The notes beneath the pieces were generated by a model. The model had not been told where the DNA came from. It saw nothing but the letters and a program-made list of their open reading frames with translations, and made no database searches. A DNA stretch of 64,000 bases from Nonomuraea sediminis (lineage in GTDB: Bacteria > Actinomycetota > Actinomycetes > Streptosporangiales > Streptosporangiaceae), in NCBI RefSeq assembly GCF_018531495.1, contig NZ_JAHDTI010000028.1:1-64000 (forward strand), written 5' to 3'. Shown piece by piece: positions 1-8,626 of the stretch. A program made the position numbers and the translations under genes. Every line of letters begins with the position of its first letter. Position 1 is the first letter of the stretch.

Positions 1-145
1 GACTCCGGGATACCGGGGCCTGTGAAGCGTCAAGCATCCTGTCCCACAGTCTCGCCCGCGCCCGCGCTGCGAGCTGCTGCGTAAGCAGCACAGGAATCCT
101 CCACATTCATGCGGAGGAGCACGTCAAAAGCGGCAACTGCTGTCC

Positions 146-802
146 ATGCTGGACGTCCACCCCGGGCACGCGGTGCTCGACGTCGGCTGCGGGCCCGGCA
201 CCGACCTGGGCGAGCTGGCCGACGCCGCCGGCCCGACGGGTTCGGTGATCGGGGTCGACCACGACCTGGTGTCGGCGGAGACGGCCCGCGAGCGGCTCGC
301 CGTACACGAGATCGTCGATGTGCTCGTGGGTGACGCGCACGCGTTGCCGCTGGAGGACGGGTCGGTCGATCGGGCGCGGACCGATCGGGTGCTGCAGCAC
401 GTGGCCGATCCGCGGCGGGTGCTGTGCGAGATCGGGCGCGTGGCCCGGCCGGGGGCGCGGATCGCGCTGGCCGAGCCGGACTGGGACGGGCTGCTGATCG
501 ACTCGGCGAACCTGACGGCCGGCCGTACGCTGACGGGCTTCATCACCTCGCAGGTGGTGCGTAACGCCACGATCGGGCGGGCGCTGCCGCGCCTGTGCGC
601 GGAGGCCGGGTTCTCCGTCACCTCGGTGGTGGCCTCGGCGCCGGTCATCACCGACTTCGACGCCGCCGACCAGCTCCTCGGCCTGCGACGCAACGCCCGG
701 CGCTGCCTGGGCGCCGCGGCGGAGGACTGGCTGACCGAGCTGGCCGCCGGACCGTTCCTGGCAAGCTGCCTGATCTTCCTGGTGGTCGCGGTCAAGGCCT
801 GA
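146..802 (+). CDS. SAM-dependent methyltransferase, probably 5'-truncated
   Basis: Class I (UbiE/Methyltransf_11-like) methyltransferase of 218 residues. The SAM-binding motif I VLDVGCGPGTDLG lies only ~13 residues after the first ATG, followed by the acidic VIGVDHD and a motif IV-like DRARTDRVLQH. Family members usually carry 35-50 more residues before motif I. Upstream, the same frame is open back to a TGA at 23-25 and reads R-Q-K-R-Q-L-L-S directly before the ATG, which resembles the usual lead-in helix but offers no good start or RBS. The N-terminus therefore looks lost or frameshifted, and the gene may be a pseudogene. Substrate cannot be inferred. Confidence 0.75.
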   Translation: MLDVHPGHAVLDVGCGPGTDLGELADAAGPTGSVIGVDHDLVSAETARERLAVHEIVDVLVGDAHALPLEDGSVDRARTDRVLQHVADPRRVLCEIGRVARPGARIALAEPDWDGLLIDSANLTAGRTLTGFITSQVVRNATIGRALPRLCAEAGFSVTSVVASAPVITDFDAADQLLGLRRNARRCLGAAAEDWLTELAAGPFLASCLIFLVVAVKA

Positions 803-840
803 GGCCGCGGACAGGCGAAGCAGGTGATCTCCGCCATAGC

Positions 841-888
841 TACTTTCCCATGAGGAAAGTGGCATGCTACTTTCCTCATAGGAAAGTA
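841..888. promoter_or_regulatory. Twin palindromic operators (ACTTTCC-N5-GGAAAGT)
   Basis: Two near-identical inverted repeats sit just upstream of the 910 gene. One has arms at 842-848 and 854-860; the other has 8-bp arms at 868-875 and 881-888. Both have 5-base loops and their centres are 27 bp apart. Paired symmetric sites of this kind are expected for a dimeric repressor. No regulator gene lies next to them, so the cognate factor is unknown. Confidence 0.6.
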
Positions 889-909
889 CTTCGACGCTCA
901 GGGGAGCTC

Positions 910-1368
910 ATGCACCCGCACGATGCCCAATCCGCGCTCGATGACATCAACAGGCTCCAGGGCAGGACTCGCGACGAGATCGTCCACCACTACTTCGCTC
1001 TCCCCTACGTGCTTCTCAGCGCGCTCATCTTCTTCATCACCTACGCGTCGTTCGACTTCCCTCGGCCTTGGCACGACATCACCATGGTGGTGGGGCTGGG
1101 ACTGTGGGCTGCGACGGCGATCCTGCAGCGCCGCCGATCCTCCGTCCGCAGGAAGTCGCCGATCTCCGACCTCGAGTTGGTCTTCTACATCGGATGGGGG
1201 CTCGCTTTCGCCGGCCTCTTCTTCGCTTTCCGTCTCGGCGCCGAGGCCGTCGGCCTGCCGTTCCACAACACCATCGGCGCCGCCGCGGCTGCCGCGGTAT
1301 GGGTCCTGGCGATCCCGCCCTCCCGTCGCATCCTCACCGTGATCATGAACAGGAACAGGGGAAGTTGA
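910..1368 (+). CDS. Small four-helix membrane protein, unknown function
   Basis: 152 residues. The ATG at 910 is chosen because AGGGGAG lies 5 bases upstream; the longer open frame has no support. Two hydrophobic hairpins are visible: residues ~34-75 (ALPYVLLSALIFFITYASF and the following ITMVVGLGLWAATAIL) and ~95-140 (VFYIGWGLAFAGLFFAF and AAAAAVWVLAIP), separated by a basic cytosolic loop RRRSSVRRK. There is no recognised enzymatic motif. Proteins of this shape often precede a small winged-helix regulator, but none follows here; the next gene is convergent after 4 bases. Expression is likely governed by the twin operators at 841-888. Confidence 0.7.
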   Translation: MHPHDAQSALDDINRLQGRTRDEIVHHYFALPYVLLSALIFFITYASFDFPRPWHDITMVVGLGLWAATAILQRRRSSVRRKSPISDLELVFYIGWGLAFAGLFFAFRLGAEAVGLPFHNTIGAAAAAAVWVLAIPPSRRILTVIMNRNRGS

Positions 1369-1372
1369 GGGT

Positions 1373-2236
1373 TCAGGGTAGGAAGGCGTGCGCGTTCTCG
1401 GTCGCCCACTGGGCGAAGGTGAGTGCCGGTCGACCGGTGACCTTTGTCACCGCGTCGGTCACGGTCCGGCCGATCTCCTGATCGCCGCCGTACACCCGTA
1501 GCAGGAACTCCACCTTCGTCCGTGCGTCGACATCGCCCATCACCTGGAGCAGCAGCAGGTCCGGCGGCGTGCCCTCCTCGATCCACTCCCGCCGCGTCTG
1601 CTCCGGCGTCAGCTCGACGAAGGCCAGGTCGCGGCCCGTGGCCTCGGCCAGGATCCGGATCTTGTCACGCGGGGTCAGCACCTCGGGCCCCGAGATGCGG
1701 TACGCCTGCCCGCCGTGCCCGCCCTCCGCCAGTGCCACCGCCGCGATGGCCGCGATGTCGGACTCGTGCACCGGCGCGCTCTTCCGCCCGCCGTACGGCT
1801 CGCGGATGACGCCCTCGGCGCGCAGCCTGGGCGCCCAGTCGTTGAGCGTGTTGCTCATGAACTCGATCGGCTGCAGCTGCGTCCACTCCAGTTCGCTGGC
1901 CCGTACGGCAGGCTCCAGCGAACCCTCCTCCCAGCCGCCCAGTATCGTGACCCGCCGGATCCCGGCCCGCACGGCGGCGTCCGCGATCTCCTGCCCGATG
2001 CCGAGCGGCCGGTACCCGTCGCCGAAGTTGATCAGATGGGCGGCGGTGACCCCCTCGAACGCCTCGGCCATGCGCGCCGCGTCCGTCATGTCCCCCGCGA
2101 CGACCTCCACCCCCTCGGGGAACCGCGCGACGTCCGGCCGCCGGGTCACGGCCCGCACCTTCTCCCCCGCGTCGAGCAGATGCCGCACGACGAACCGCCC
2201 CACGGTCCCTGTCGCGCCGGTAACCAGAATGGTCAT
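1373..2236 (-). CDS. NmrA-like NAD(P)-binding oxidoreductase
   Basis: 287 residues, atypical short-chain dehydrogenase of the NmrA/NAD(P)H-binding group. The protein opens with the Rossmann motif TGATGTVGRFVVRHLL, followed by RAVTRRP (NADP-type basic residues) and VVAGDMTD. There is no YxxxK catalytic pair, as usual for NmrA-like redox sensors and quinone reductases. The start is the ATG at 2236, preceded by AGGAG; an upstream in-frame start would add 11 residues of no family similarity. It diverges from the secreted hydrolase at 2385 across ~150 bp that must hold both promoters. Substrate is unknown. Confidence 0.85.
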   Translation of the reverse strand: MTILVTGATGTVGRFVVRHLLDAGEKVRAVTRRPDVARFPEGVEVVAGDMTDAARMAEAFEGVTAAHLINFGDGYRPLGIGQEIADAAVRAGIRRVTILGGWEEGSLEPAVRASELEWTQLQPIEFMSNTLNDWAPRLRAEGVIREPYGGRKSAPVHESDIAAIAAVALAEGGHGGQAYRISGPEVLTPRDKIRILAEATGRDLAFVELTPEQTRREWIEEGTPPDLLLLQVMGDVDARTKVEFLLRVYGGDQEIGRTVTDAVTKVTGRPALTFAQWATENAHAFLP

Positions 2237-2384
2237 CTCGAACTCCTCTTGGTCGGTGACACATCCCAAGAGAGCCGCCCGCCGCGAAGTGTGACGCGTT
2301 GAGACCTAAGTCACATGAAGCAGCCGGCAGGTCGGTCCTTCGGCCGATACTCATGATCGAGTTCGCGGGGCATCGTTGCCTGGC

Positions 2385-3800
2385 ATGAACCATGCCCTCC
2401 TGGCACTTCTGCTGGCGTTGTCTCCGACTCCGGCGCCCGCCTCGCCGTCCATCGCGTGGCACGCCTGTGGCGAGCATCAGGCGGAGTGCGGCGCCGTCGA
2501 GGTCCCGCTCGACTGGGACTCTCCGACTGGCCCCACGATCAAGCTCTCCGTCGTTCGCCACAAAGCCACCGGCGAACGCCTCGGCACCCTCTTCTTCAAT
2601 CCCGGCGGCCCCGGCGGCCAGGCCGCGATGGTGGTGCGCGACTACCCGGCCTACGCGGTGAGCAGCGAACTACTCCGCCGGTTCGACGTCATCGGCATAG
2701 ACCCGCGCGGAGTCGGCGAGAGCTCGGCCGTCACCTGCAAGCTGCCGGTCCACGACCCGGCCGTGTCAGAGTTCCCCAAGACCCCCGCCCAATACCGCGA
2801 GCTGGTGGCGCACAACCGGGCCGTCAGCTCCAGCTGCCTGGCGGGGACCGGTCCCCTGCTCGGCGAGATCGACACCACGAGCGTGGCTCGTGACTTCGAC
2901 GCGGTCAGAGCCGCGTTGGGAGAGTCGAAGATCAGCTTCCTTGGCAAGTCGTACGGCACCATGCTGGGCGCCGAGTACGCGCGGCTGTTCCCCGGCAGGG
3001 TCCGGACGATGGCGCTCGACGGCGCCGTGGACCACAGCCTCGACTCCGAGCGGCTGGTCACCGACGCCACCGTAGCCGTGGAGGACTCCTTCGAACGCTT
3101 CGTGGACTGGTGCGCCCAGGAGCAGACCTGCGCGCTGCACGGCCGCGACGTGGCGCGGGTGTGGGACGACCTGGTGGCCGAAGCCGAGCGGGAGCCGATC
3201 CCGGTCAAGAACGGTCGTCCGATGACCGCGGAGGAACTGCGCTACGTCGCTTACGTCTTCCTCGATCAGCTTCCCGAGTACGGCGGAGGCCTGGCCACCG
3301 GCATCGTCCAGGCCGAGAACGGCGACGCGCAGATCCTCGCCTCAATGCGTGGCGCCGCCCTCGACGACGCGGCGAGCACCGCGGCCTATCGGTCCATACT
3401 CTGCCTCGACATCGCCCACGGCATCGACGGCTATCGTGACCTCCGCGCCAGGCTCGACCGCGTCAGGAAGCTGTCGCCACACATGAAGGGCACCTCGGAG
3501 TTCTGGGACATGACGGCAGGCTGCCTCGGCTGGCTGATCCCGCCGACGAACCCGCAACGCCCGCTGGAGGTCCGCGGCGTGCCGCCGGTGCTCGTGGTCG
3601 GCAACACCCACGACCCTGCCACTCCGCTGTCATGGGCGAGGAGCCTGTCGTCCCGCATCCAGGGCTCCGGGCTGCTGACGAACGACGAGAACGGCGGCAA
3701 CGGCCACAGCTCCTACCTCAGGGCACCGTGCGCCACGGCCCGCATCGACGAGTACCTGGTGTCGGGCAAGCTTCCCCCTACCGGCACCGTCTGCCGATAG
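2385..3800 (+). CDS. Secreted tripeptidyl-aminopeptidase-like alpha/beta hydrolase
   Basis: 471-residue alpha/beta hydrolase of the SlpD/SlpE-TAP family, which cleaves tripeptides from exported protein N-termini. An N-terminal hydrophobic segment with Ala-rich end (ALLALLLALSPTPAPAS) is a signal peptide. The oxyanion region is FFNPGGPGG, the nucleophile elbow is GKSYGTMLG (Ser), the acid is in NTHDPATPLSWA, and the histidine is in GGNGHSSYL. Cysteines in WHACGEHQAECG and the C-terminal CATA suggest disulfides outside the cell. A TTG at 2376 in frame is possible but ATG 2385 gives a cleaner signal peptide. Transcribed alone. Confidence 0.85.
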   Translation: MNHALLALLLALSPTPAPASPSIAWHACGEHQAECGAVEVPLDWDSPTGPTIKLSVVRHKATGERLGTLFFNPGGPGGQAAMVVRDYPAYAVSSELLRRFDVIGIDPRGVGESSAVTCKLPVHDPAVSEFPKTPAQYRELVAHNRAVSSSCLAGTGPLLGEIDTTSVARDFDAVRAALGESKISFLGKSYGTMLGAEYARLFPGRVRTMALDGAVDHSLDSERLVTDATVAVEDSFERFVDWCAQEQTCALHGRDVARVWDDLVAEAEREPIPVKNGRPMTAEELRYVAYVFLDQLPEYGGGLATGIVQAENGDAQILASMRGAALDDAASTAAYRSILCLDIAHGIDGYRDLRARLDRVRKLSPHMKGTSEFWDMTAGCLGWLIPPTNPQRPLEVRGVPPVLVVGNTHDPATPLSWARSLSSRIQGSGLLTNDENGGNGHSSYLRAPCATARIDEYLVSGKLPPTGTVCR

Positions 3801-3973
3801 AAGGGCGGCCGGCACAAGGCTCCCTAACCGTCTCTTCAAAGGTCAGTGTCGCTTTCCGAAGTCGCCTGCACGGATGCGCGAAGTGGTCTGGTGATCTTCG
3901 GCTAGCGGGACGGGCGTGGGCCCGCCCGCGCGGAAATGCTCTTTGGTCGAGAAGCTGCAGATGCCTGGAGCGT

Positions 3974-4792
3974 TCAGCGTCCTCTACGCATGTAGGCGCG
4001 GAGCGACAGCGGGACGAAGATCACCAGCAGCGCGGCCGACCAGAGCAGGACGGCGGTCACCGGATGCGCGAGTGGCCAGGCCGCGTTTCCGGACGGGGCG
4101 CCAGGGTTGCCGAACAGCTCCCGTGAGGCGGCGGTGAGCGCGCTGACCGGGTTCCAGTCGGCCAGGAAGCGCAGCCAGCCCGGCATGCCGCCGGTCGGGA
4201 CGAACGCGTTCGACAGCATCGTGAACGGCAGGCCCAGCGGCACCATCGCGTCGGCGACCTGATCGTTCTTCACCGCCAGGCCCACATAGACGCCCACCCA
4301 GCTCAGCGCGTACCGCAGCACGATCATCAGCAGGAACGCCTGGGCCGTGGGGATCAGGCCGCGGTGCGGCTGCCAGCCCACCAGCAGGCCCGTGCCCACC
4401 ATGATGGCCAGCATCAGCAGGCCGGTCAGCAGGTCGGCGCCGGTCTGCCCGAACGGCACCGCCAAGCGCGCCATCGGCATGGAGCGGAACCGGTCCATCA
4501 CACCGCGGGAGGCATCGTTGGCCATCCGCGTCATGACCCCCAACCACGCTGAGAAGGTCACCATCGCGAACAGGCCGGGCATGAGGTACTCGCGATAGTT
4601 GCCGCTGTCCGGCACCTGGATCGCGCTGCCGAAGACGTACCCGAACAGCACCACCATGACGGCCGGGAAGACCAGCGCGGCGACAATCTGCCCCGGTTCT
4701 TGCCGCAGCCGTCCCAGCTCGCGGCCGACCAGGGTCAGCCCGTCGGTGAACGTCCAGCCCAGGCGACGCAGTGGTGAGGTGAGGGCGGTCAT
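3974..4792 (-). CDS. ABC-2 type exporter permease (DrrB-like)
   Basis: 272-residue membrane subunit of a daunorubicin-resistance-type exporter. About six TM helices are visible, including IVAALVFPAVMVVLFGYVFG, LLTGLLMLAIMVGTGLLVG and the C-terminal VTAVLLWSAALLVIFVPLSL. The family motif region LPFTMLSNAFVPTGGMP is present. Its ATG overlaps the stop of the ATPase gene (4789-4792, ATGA), so both are translationally coupled. Together they would form a 2+2 drug or lipid exporter; substrate unknown. Confidence 0.9.
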   Translation of the reverse strand: MTALTSPLRRLGWTFTDGLTLVGRELGRLRQEPGQIVAALVFPAVMVVLFGYVFGSAIQVPDSGNYREYLMPGLFAMVTFSAWLGVMTRMANDASRGVMDRFRSMPMARLAVPFGQTGADLLTGLLMLAIMVGTGLLVGWQPHRGLIPTAQAFLLMIVLRYALSWVGVYVGLAVKNDQVADAMVPLGLPFTMLSNAFVPTGGMPGWLRFLADWNPVSALTAASRELFGNPGAPSGNAAWPLAHPVTAVLLWSAALLVIFVPLSLRAYMRRGR

Positions 4793-5733
4793 CGGACGGG
4801 CTCCTTACGGTCGGTGAGGCGCAGGAACACCTCGTCGAGGGTGGGGCGGCGCAGCCGCACGTCGGCCGCGGCGACTCCCGCGTGGTCAAGCTCACGCACG
4901 ATGTCGGCGAGCCGGAGCCCGCCGACGGGCAGGACGACGCTGAGCCCGTCGGCGCCCGTCGGCGCGGGATCGGTGCCGGCGAGGGCGTTCAGGACGGTCA
5001 TCGCCGCAGACAGCGCGGCGGGGTCTTCGAGGGTGACGTCGAGGCGGTCCCCGATCGTGGCCTTCAGCTCGTCGGGCGTGCCGGTGGCGATCACCTGCCC
5101 GTGGTCGATGACGGCGATGTCGTCGGCCAGGCGGTCGGCCTCGTCCAGATACTGCGTGGTGAGCAGCACCGTGGTGCCATCGGCCACCAGCTCGCGGACG
5201 CTGTCCCAGATCTCGCCGCGGCTGCGCGGGTCCAGGCCGTTGGTGGGCTCGTCCAGGAAGAGCACCTTGGGGCGCAGGATGAGGCAGGTGATCAGGTCGA
5301 GTCGGCGGCGCATGCCACCGGAGTAGCCGAGAACCGGGCGGTCGGCCGCGTCCATCAGGCCGAAGCGCTCCAGCAGCTCGTCGGCCCGCCGGTGCGCCTG
5401 GCGGCGGGATAGGTGGTAGAGGCGCCCGAACATGCGCAGGTTGCCGCGGCCGGTGAGCTTCTCGTCCACGGCGGCGTACTGGCCCGCGAGCCCGATCTGC
5501 TCGCGTACTTTGCCGGCCTCGCGGACGACGTCGTATCCGGCGATGCGGGCGTGCCCGGCATCGGGATCGGACAGGGTAGCCAGGATGCGCACTGCGGTCG
5601 TCTTCCCGGCGCCGTTCGGCCCGAGCACGCCGCAGACCCTCCCTCTCGGGACACTCAGGTCCAGGCCCCGTAGCGCATGGGTGCCGCCGAAGGACTTGTG
5701 CAACCCCTCGGCGACCACGATCGGATCCGTCAT
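4789..5733 (-). CDS. ABC exporter ATPase (DrrA-like)
   Basis: 314 residues. Walker A is GPNGAGKTTAVR, the Q-loop is in LAGQYAAVDEKLTGR, the signature is YSGGMRRRLDL, Walker B is VLFLDEPTNGLDP and the H-loop is in LLTTQYLDEADRL. The C-terminal ~80 residues form the DUF4162-type accessory domain typical of DrrA. The ATG is preceded by GGAGGG. First gene of the two-gene exporter operon, divergent from the TetR gene at 5817, which presumably represses it. Confidence 0.93.
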   Translation of the reverse strand: MTDPIVVAEGLHKSFGGTHALRGLDLSVPRGRVCGVLGPNGAGKTTAVRILATLSDPDAGHARIAGYDVVREAGKVREQIGLAGQYAAVDEKLTGRGNLRMFGRLYHLSRRQAHRRADELLERFGLMDAADRPVLGYSGGMRRRLDLITCLILRPKVLFLDEPTNGLDPRSRGEIWDSVRELVADGTTVLLTTQYLDEADRLADDIAVIDHGQVIATGTPDELKATIGDRLDVTLEDPAALSAAMTVLNALAGTDPAPTGADGLSVVLPVGGLRLADIVRELDHAGVAAADVRLRRPTLDEVFLRLTDRKEPVR

Positions 5734-5747
5734 GATCCCTCCATTGA

Positions 5748-5796
5748 GTACCTTGTACGCGATATCGGGAAGGCTAAGCGATTGGGTACCATGTAC
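5748..5796. promoter_or_regulatory. Two GTAC-N3-GTAC operators between exporter and TetR gene
   Basis: GTAC-CTT-GTAC at 5748-5758 and GTAC-CAT-GTAC at 5786-5796 lie 38 bp apart in the 83-bp divergent promoter region. Each is also flanked by the same trailing GC, so the pair is a repeated ~15-bp site. Position and symmetry fit TetR dimer binding that would control both directions. Confidence 0.6.
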
Positions 5797-5816
5797 GCAA
5801 CCGAGGGGGTGAAGCG

Positions 5817-6635
5817 GTGACCGACGCCGAGTACGTGAACATCTGGATGCGGCCAGAACGCCTGACCTACGGGCGGAAGCCCTCCTACAGCCGCGCGCAG
5901 ATCACCGAGGCGGCGATCCGGATCGCCGACGCCGAAGGGCTGGAGGCCGCCACCATGCGGCGGATCGCCGCCGAGATCGGCGCGGGCGCGATGTCGCTCT
6001 ACCGGTACGTCCCGAGCCGCGACAACCTGGTCGAGCTCATGGCCGACCGGGTGATGGGCGAGATCGACGTCACGGGCATGCCCTCGGGCGACTGGCGCGC
6101 CGACCTGACCCGCTACGCCGACGGGCTGCGGGCCATGTGGCTGAGGCACCCGTGGATCGCCACCGTGCAGCGGTCACTCCCCAGCCTCGGCCCCAACCAG
6201 CTGCTCTTGATCGAACGGCTGATGGGAGTGCTCGACGCCTTCGTCTCCATCGACGAGAACCTCGGCCTCATGGCCGTGCTGAACGGCTACATCGAGGGCA
6301 CCGTCCGCGAGGAGATCAGCTCGGCCGAGGAATTCCGCCGCAGCGGGCTCAGCGAGTCGGAGTGGATGGCGCGGAGCTACCCGTACGTCGACCAGCTGGT
6401 GAAGAGCGGGGATTACCCGATCTTCACCAAGATCGTGATGGAGGCGCGCCAGCCGCACCTGAGCCGCGACGACCAGTTCCGGTACGGGCTCCAGCGCGTC
6501 CTCGACTGCATCGCCGGGGCCCTCCCATCAATGGCTGAGTCTCCGATGTCGGCACACGGAGAGGGGCGGGAAGGTCAGGACGGGCCAGGGCAGAGTCGTA
6601 GTCGACCACCCAAGAGGGCATCAAGAGCGAAATAG
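5817..6635 (+). CDS. TetR-family regulator of the adjacent exporter
   Basis: 272 residues. The N-terminal HTH spans residues ~24-70 (AQITEAAIRIADAEGLEAAT and MSLYRYVPSRDNLVELM), followed by a TetR_C_1-type ligand domain as in DrrA-linked repressors. GTG 5817 follows a GGGGG-containing RBS. The last ~45 residues (after VLDCIAGAL) are low-complexity, polar and unlike the family. They read into a stretch where the opposite strand carries coding-like remnants, so the original 3' end may have been replaced by a rearrangement. Confidence 0.88.
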   Translation: MTDAEYVNIWMRPERLTYGRKPSYSRAQITEAAIRIADAEGLEAATMRRIAAEIGAGAMSLYRYVPSRDNLVELMADRVMGEIDVTGMPSGDWRADLTRYADGLRAMWLRHPWIATVQRSLPSLGPNQLLLIERLMGVLDAFVSIDENLGLMAVLNGYIEGTVREEISSAEEFRRSGLSESEWMARSYPYVDQLVKSGDYPIFTKIVMEARQPHLSRDDQFRYGLQRVLDCIAGALPSMAESPMSAHGEGREGQDGPGQSRSRPPKRASRAK

Positions 6636-6840
6636 ACTGTCCGCGCGGCAGTGTGACGGCCGCGGTGGCGATGCCTTCGAAGGTGAACCGGTCCAGCGCG
6701 GCGACAGCGTCAGGGACCGGGCGAGGGGTTATGAGGGGGTTACTCGGGTTCGCCGATGAGCTCGATCTCGATGGCGAGCACGGCCAGGCCATCGCGACCG
6801 GGTGACCACCGCCCCGGACGGGAACGGGCCCTAGCGCGAA
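6520..6840 (-). pseudogene. Possible decayed coding remnant
   Basis: Antisense to the tail of the TetR gene, two frames give protein-like text: one contains AVAALDRFTFEGIATAAVTL and continues to SWVVDYDSALARPDLPAPL, another ends GLAVLAIEIELIGEPE followed by a stop. They overlap rather than forming one gene and have no start with RBS. I read this as debris of one or two genes; the family is not recognised. Weak evidence. Confidence 0.25.
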
Positions 6841-6896
6841 CTCGCCCGGAGGGGTTTGCGCGTCCTCAGAAGAGCTAGGAGCTGGGCAGTCTTGCG

Positions 6897-8399
6897 TCAT
6901 GTCGTGATCAGGTGCGCGGGGCTCACGGGTGGGGCGCCGTGGCCGAGTAGTGCTGGAAGGTCCACCAGGAGGACGTCGCCTCTGCGGCGTGCTGTACTGA
7001 TCAGATCGGGGTGGAAGCCCTCGAGCGAGAACACCGCCAGGATGGCGTCAGCGGTGTTGTGCTTCTGCTGAGCCAGCAGCGTCTTGACCTGGTCCAAGCG
7101 GTCCAGGTCGGCCACGCCTCTCTTGGTGATCGTCGCCTTGGCCTCGCCTAGCAACCGGATCCGTCCGGAGCCCTTGTCGACCGCCACCACGTCGACCTCG
7201 TGCCTGGCCTGGCCGCGACCGTCGTTCACAACCGTCGAGGCGACTCGGGTCGCGCCGATGCGCGGGCGGAGCCACTCCCTGGCGCACTCCTCGAAATGCG
7301 GTCCGAGGATGCGTGAGGTGAAGGTCGGGCGGCTGTTGAGCCAGGCCTGTCCAGGCAGTCCCGCCTCGACCAGGTCCCGCTGGGCGACCGTGACGAGGTT
7401 GTGGAAGCGGACGATGGGGTCTGCCACCGTGATGAGCGGCCGCCGATCCCACAGAGGATCGCTCTCGTATCTTAGGAAGCCCGCGCTGACCAGCGCCTCG
7501 ATGGGGCGGGCCAAGGAGGTCCTGTCACGTTCGACAAGCCCGCCGATCTTCGCAGGGCTGGTCGCGCCGCCGGCGACCGCGTTGATGATCGCGTAGTGCA
7601 GGGCGCTGCCGGTGAACCTCGGGTCCTCCCTCAGCAGGTATTCGGTCTCGCTGCGCGAGTAGAGCGCCTGGCTCGGATCCATGACCGTCGCAGGCACCCA
7701 CTCGTCCAGCCCGGTGAGGCTCTGCGGCGGCGGGACGTTGGCCAGGTTCCGATAGCCGGGCGAGCCACCGAGAATGGCGTGCAGGCGCAGCGCGGTGCCG
7801 GCGTCCTCGATCCCCCAATGGCGAGCCGTCGTGGCCGGATCGAAGGGCTGCAGGCGCAGATCGACGGCCGCCCGCCCACGCAGCGCCTTGGCGCCGGACA
7901 GCAGCTCGTTCATGACCGACATGGCCGACCCGCACACGATCACCCGCCCGCCGCCGTCCCTGGCCCTCGACTGCGACCCGTCGTAGAGGTACTGCAGGAG
8001 CCCGGGCAACTCCGGGGAGTGCGCCATCCAGTACGGCAACTCGTCGATGACCAGCAGCCCACGGGAGCCCGATCGTCGGACGACCAGATCGATCGCGGTG
8101 CTCAGGAGCGTCTCCCAGTCGGCGTCGCCGACGAGCTCGGTCCCGATCCCGGCATACCTGGCGATGTCAGCAGCGAACCGCCGCCGCGCGACGGCGACCC
8201 CCTCCTCGGCGACCGCGGTCACATACAGGCCGTCGCTCTCCTGCGCCAGAGCACGCAGCAGATAGCTCTTCCCGACCCGCCGCCGCCCCGACACCACACC
8301 CAGCCGCAACTGCGGGTCGACATGGTTGACGAACTGAGCGAGAGCGGCCCACTCGGCATCTCTGGCCAGGACCTGGGCAGGCTTCTGTGCGGGTGTCAC
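6897..8399 (-). CDS. ATPase with C-terminal nuclease-like domain (DUF234 type)
   Basis: 500 residues, an STAND/archaeal-type AAA ATPase. Walker A is SGRRRVGKSYLLRAL (near residue 40), Walker B is LLVIDELPYW and a sensor-like region is VIVCGSAMSVM. A winged-helix segment (ATSPAKIGGLVERDRTSLAR) follows. The C-terminal DUF234 region carries a PD-(D/E)xK-like arrangement EVDVVAVD ... LLGEAKA, suggesting nuclease ancestry. The GTG start at 8399 sits at the edge of an inverted repeat (8399-8432), so the message may be leaderless. Members are often defence- or mobile-element-linked; the role here is unknown and no partner gene is adjacent. Confidence 0.85.
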   Translation of the reverse strand: MTPAQKPAQVLARDAEWAALAQFVNHVDPQLRLGVVSGRRRVGKSYLLRALAQESDGLYVTAVAEEGVAVARRRFAADIARYAGIGTELVGDADWETLLSTAIDLVVRRSGSRGLLVIDELPYWMAHSPELPGLLQYLYDGSQSRARDGGGRVIVCGSAMSVMNELLSGAKALRGRAAVDLRLQPFDPATTARHWGIEDAGTALRLHAILGGSPGYRNLANVPPPQSLTGLDEWVPATVMDPSQALYSRSETEYLLREDPRFTGSALHYAIINAVAGGATSPAKIGGLVERDRTSLARPIEALVSAGFLRYESDPLWDRRPLITVADPIVRFHNLVTVAQRDLVEAGLPGQAWLNSRPTFTSRILGPHFEECAREWLRPRIGATRVASTVVNDGRGQARHEVDVVAVDKGSGRIRLLGEAKATITKRGVADLDRLDQVKTLLAQQKHNTADAILAVFSLEGFHPDLISTARRRGDVLLVDLPALLGHGAPPVSPAHLITT

Positions 8400-8432
8400 C
8401 TAATTAGTATGTCACCAAGCATACAAATTAGG
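8399..8432. promoter_or_regulatory. Inverted repeat over the ATPase start/promoter
   Basis: 13-bp arms CCTAATTAGTATG (8399-8411) and CATACAAATTAGG (8420-8432) match at 12 of 13 positions across an 8-base spacer. It is an AT-rich island in GC-rich DNA and abuts the GTG start, so it probably contains the promoter and an operator. Confidence 0.55.
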
Positions 8433-8626
8433 TAGCACGCAAGCAGACATGAAATCACCGCAGGTCACGAAGCAAATGCATGTTTCCCACAGTCCGCAGT
8501 GGCCTCGCATGTTCGCGCGCCATGCCCACCCCAGCGGCGCCCATCTAGGTGACCGAGGTCAAAGCCCCCGCCAACCGCTACCAGCGGGAACTCGCTGACG
8601 CCCCGGGAATCGATCTCGTATCTAGA

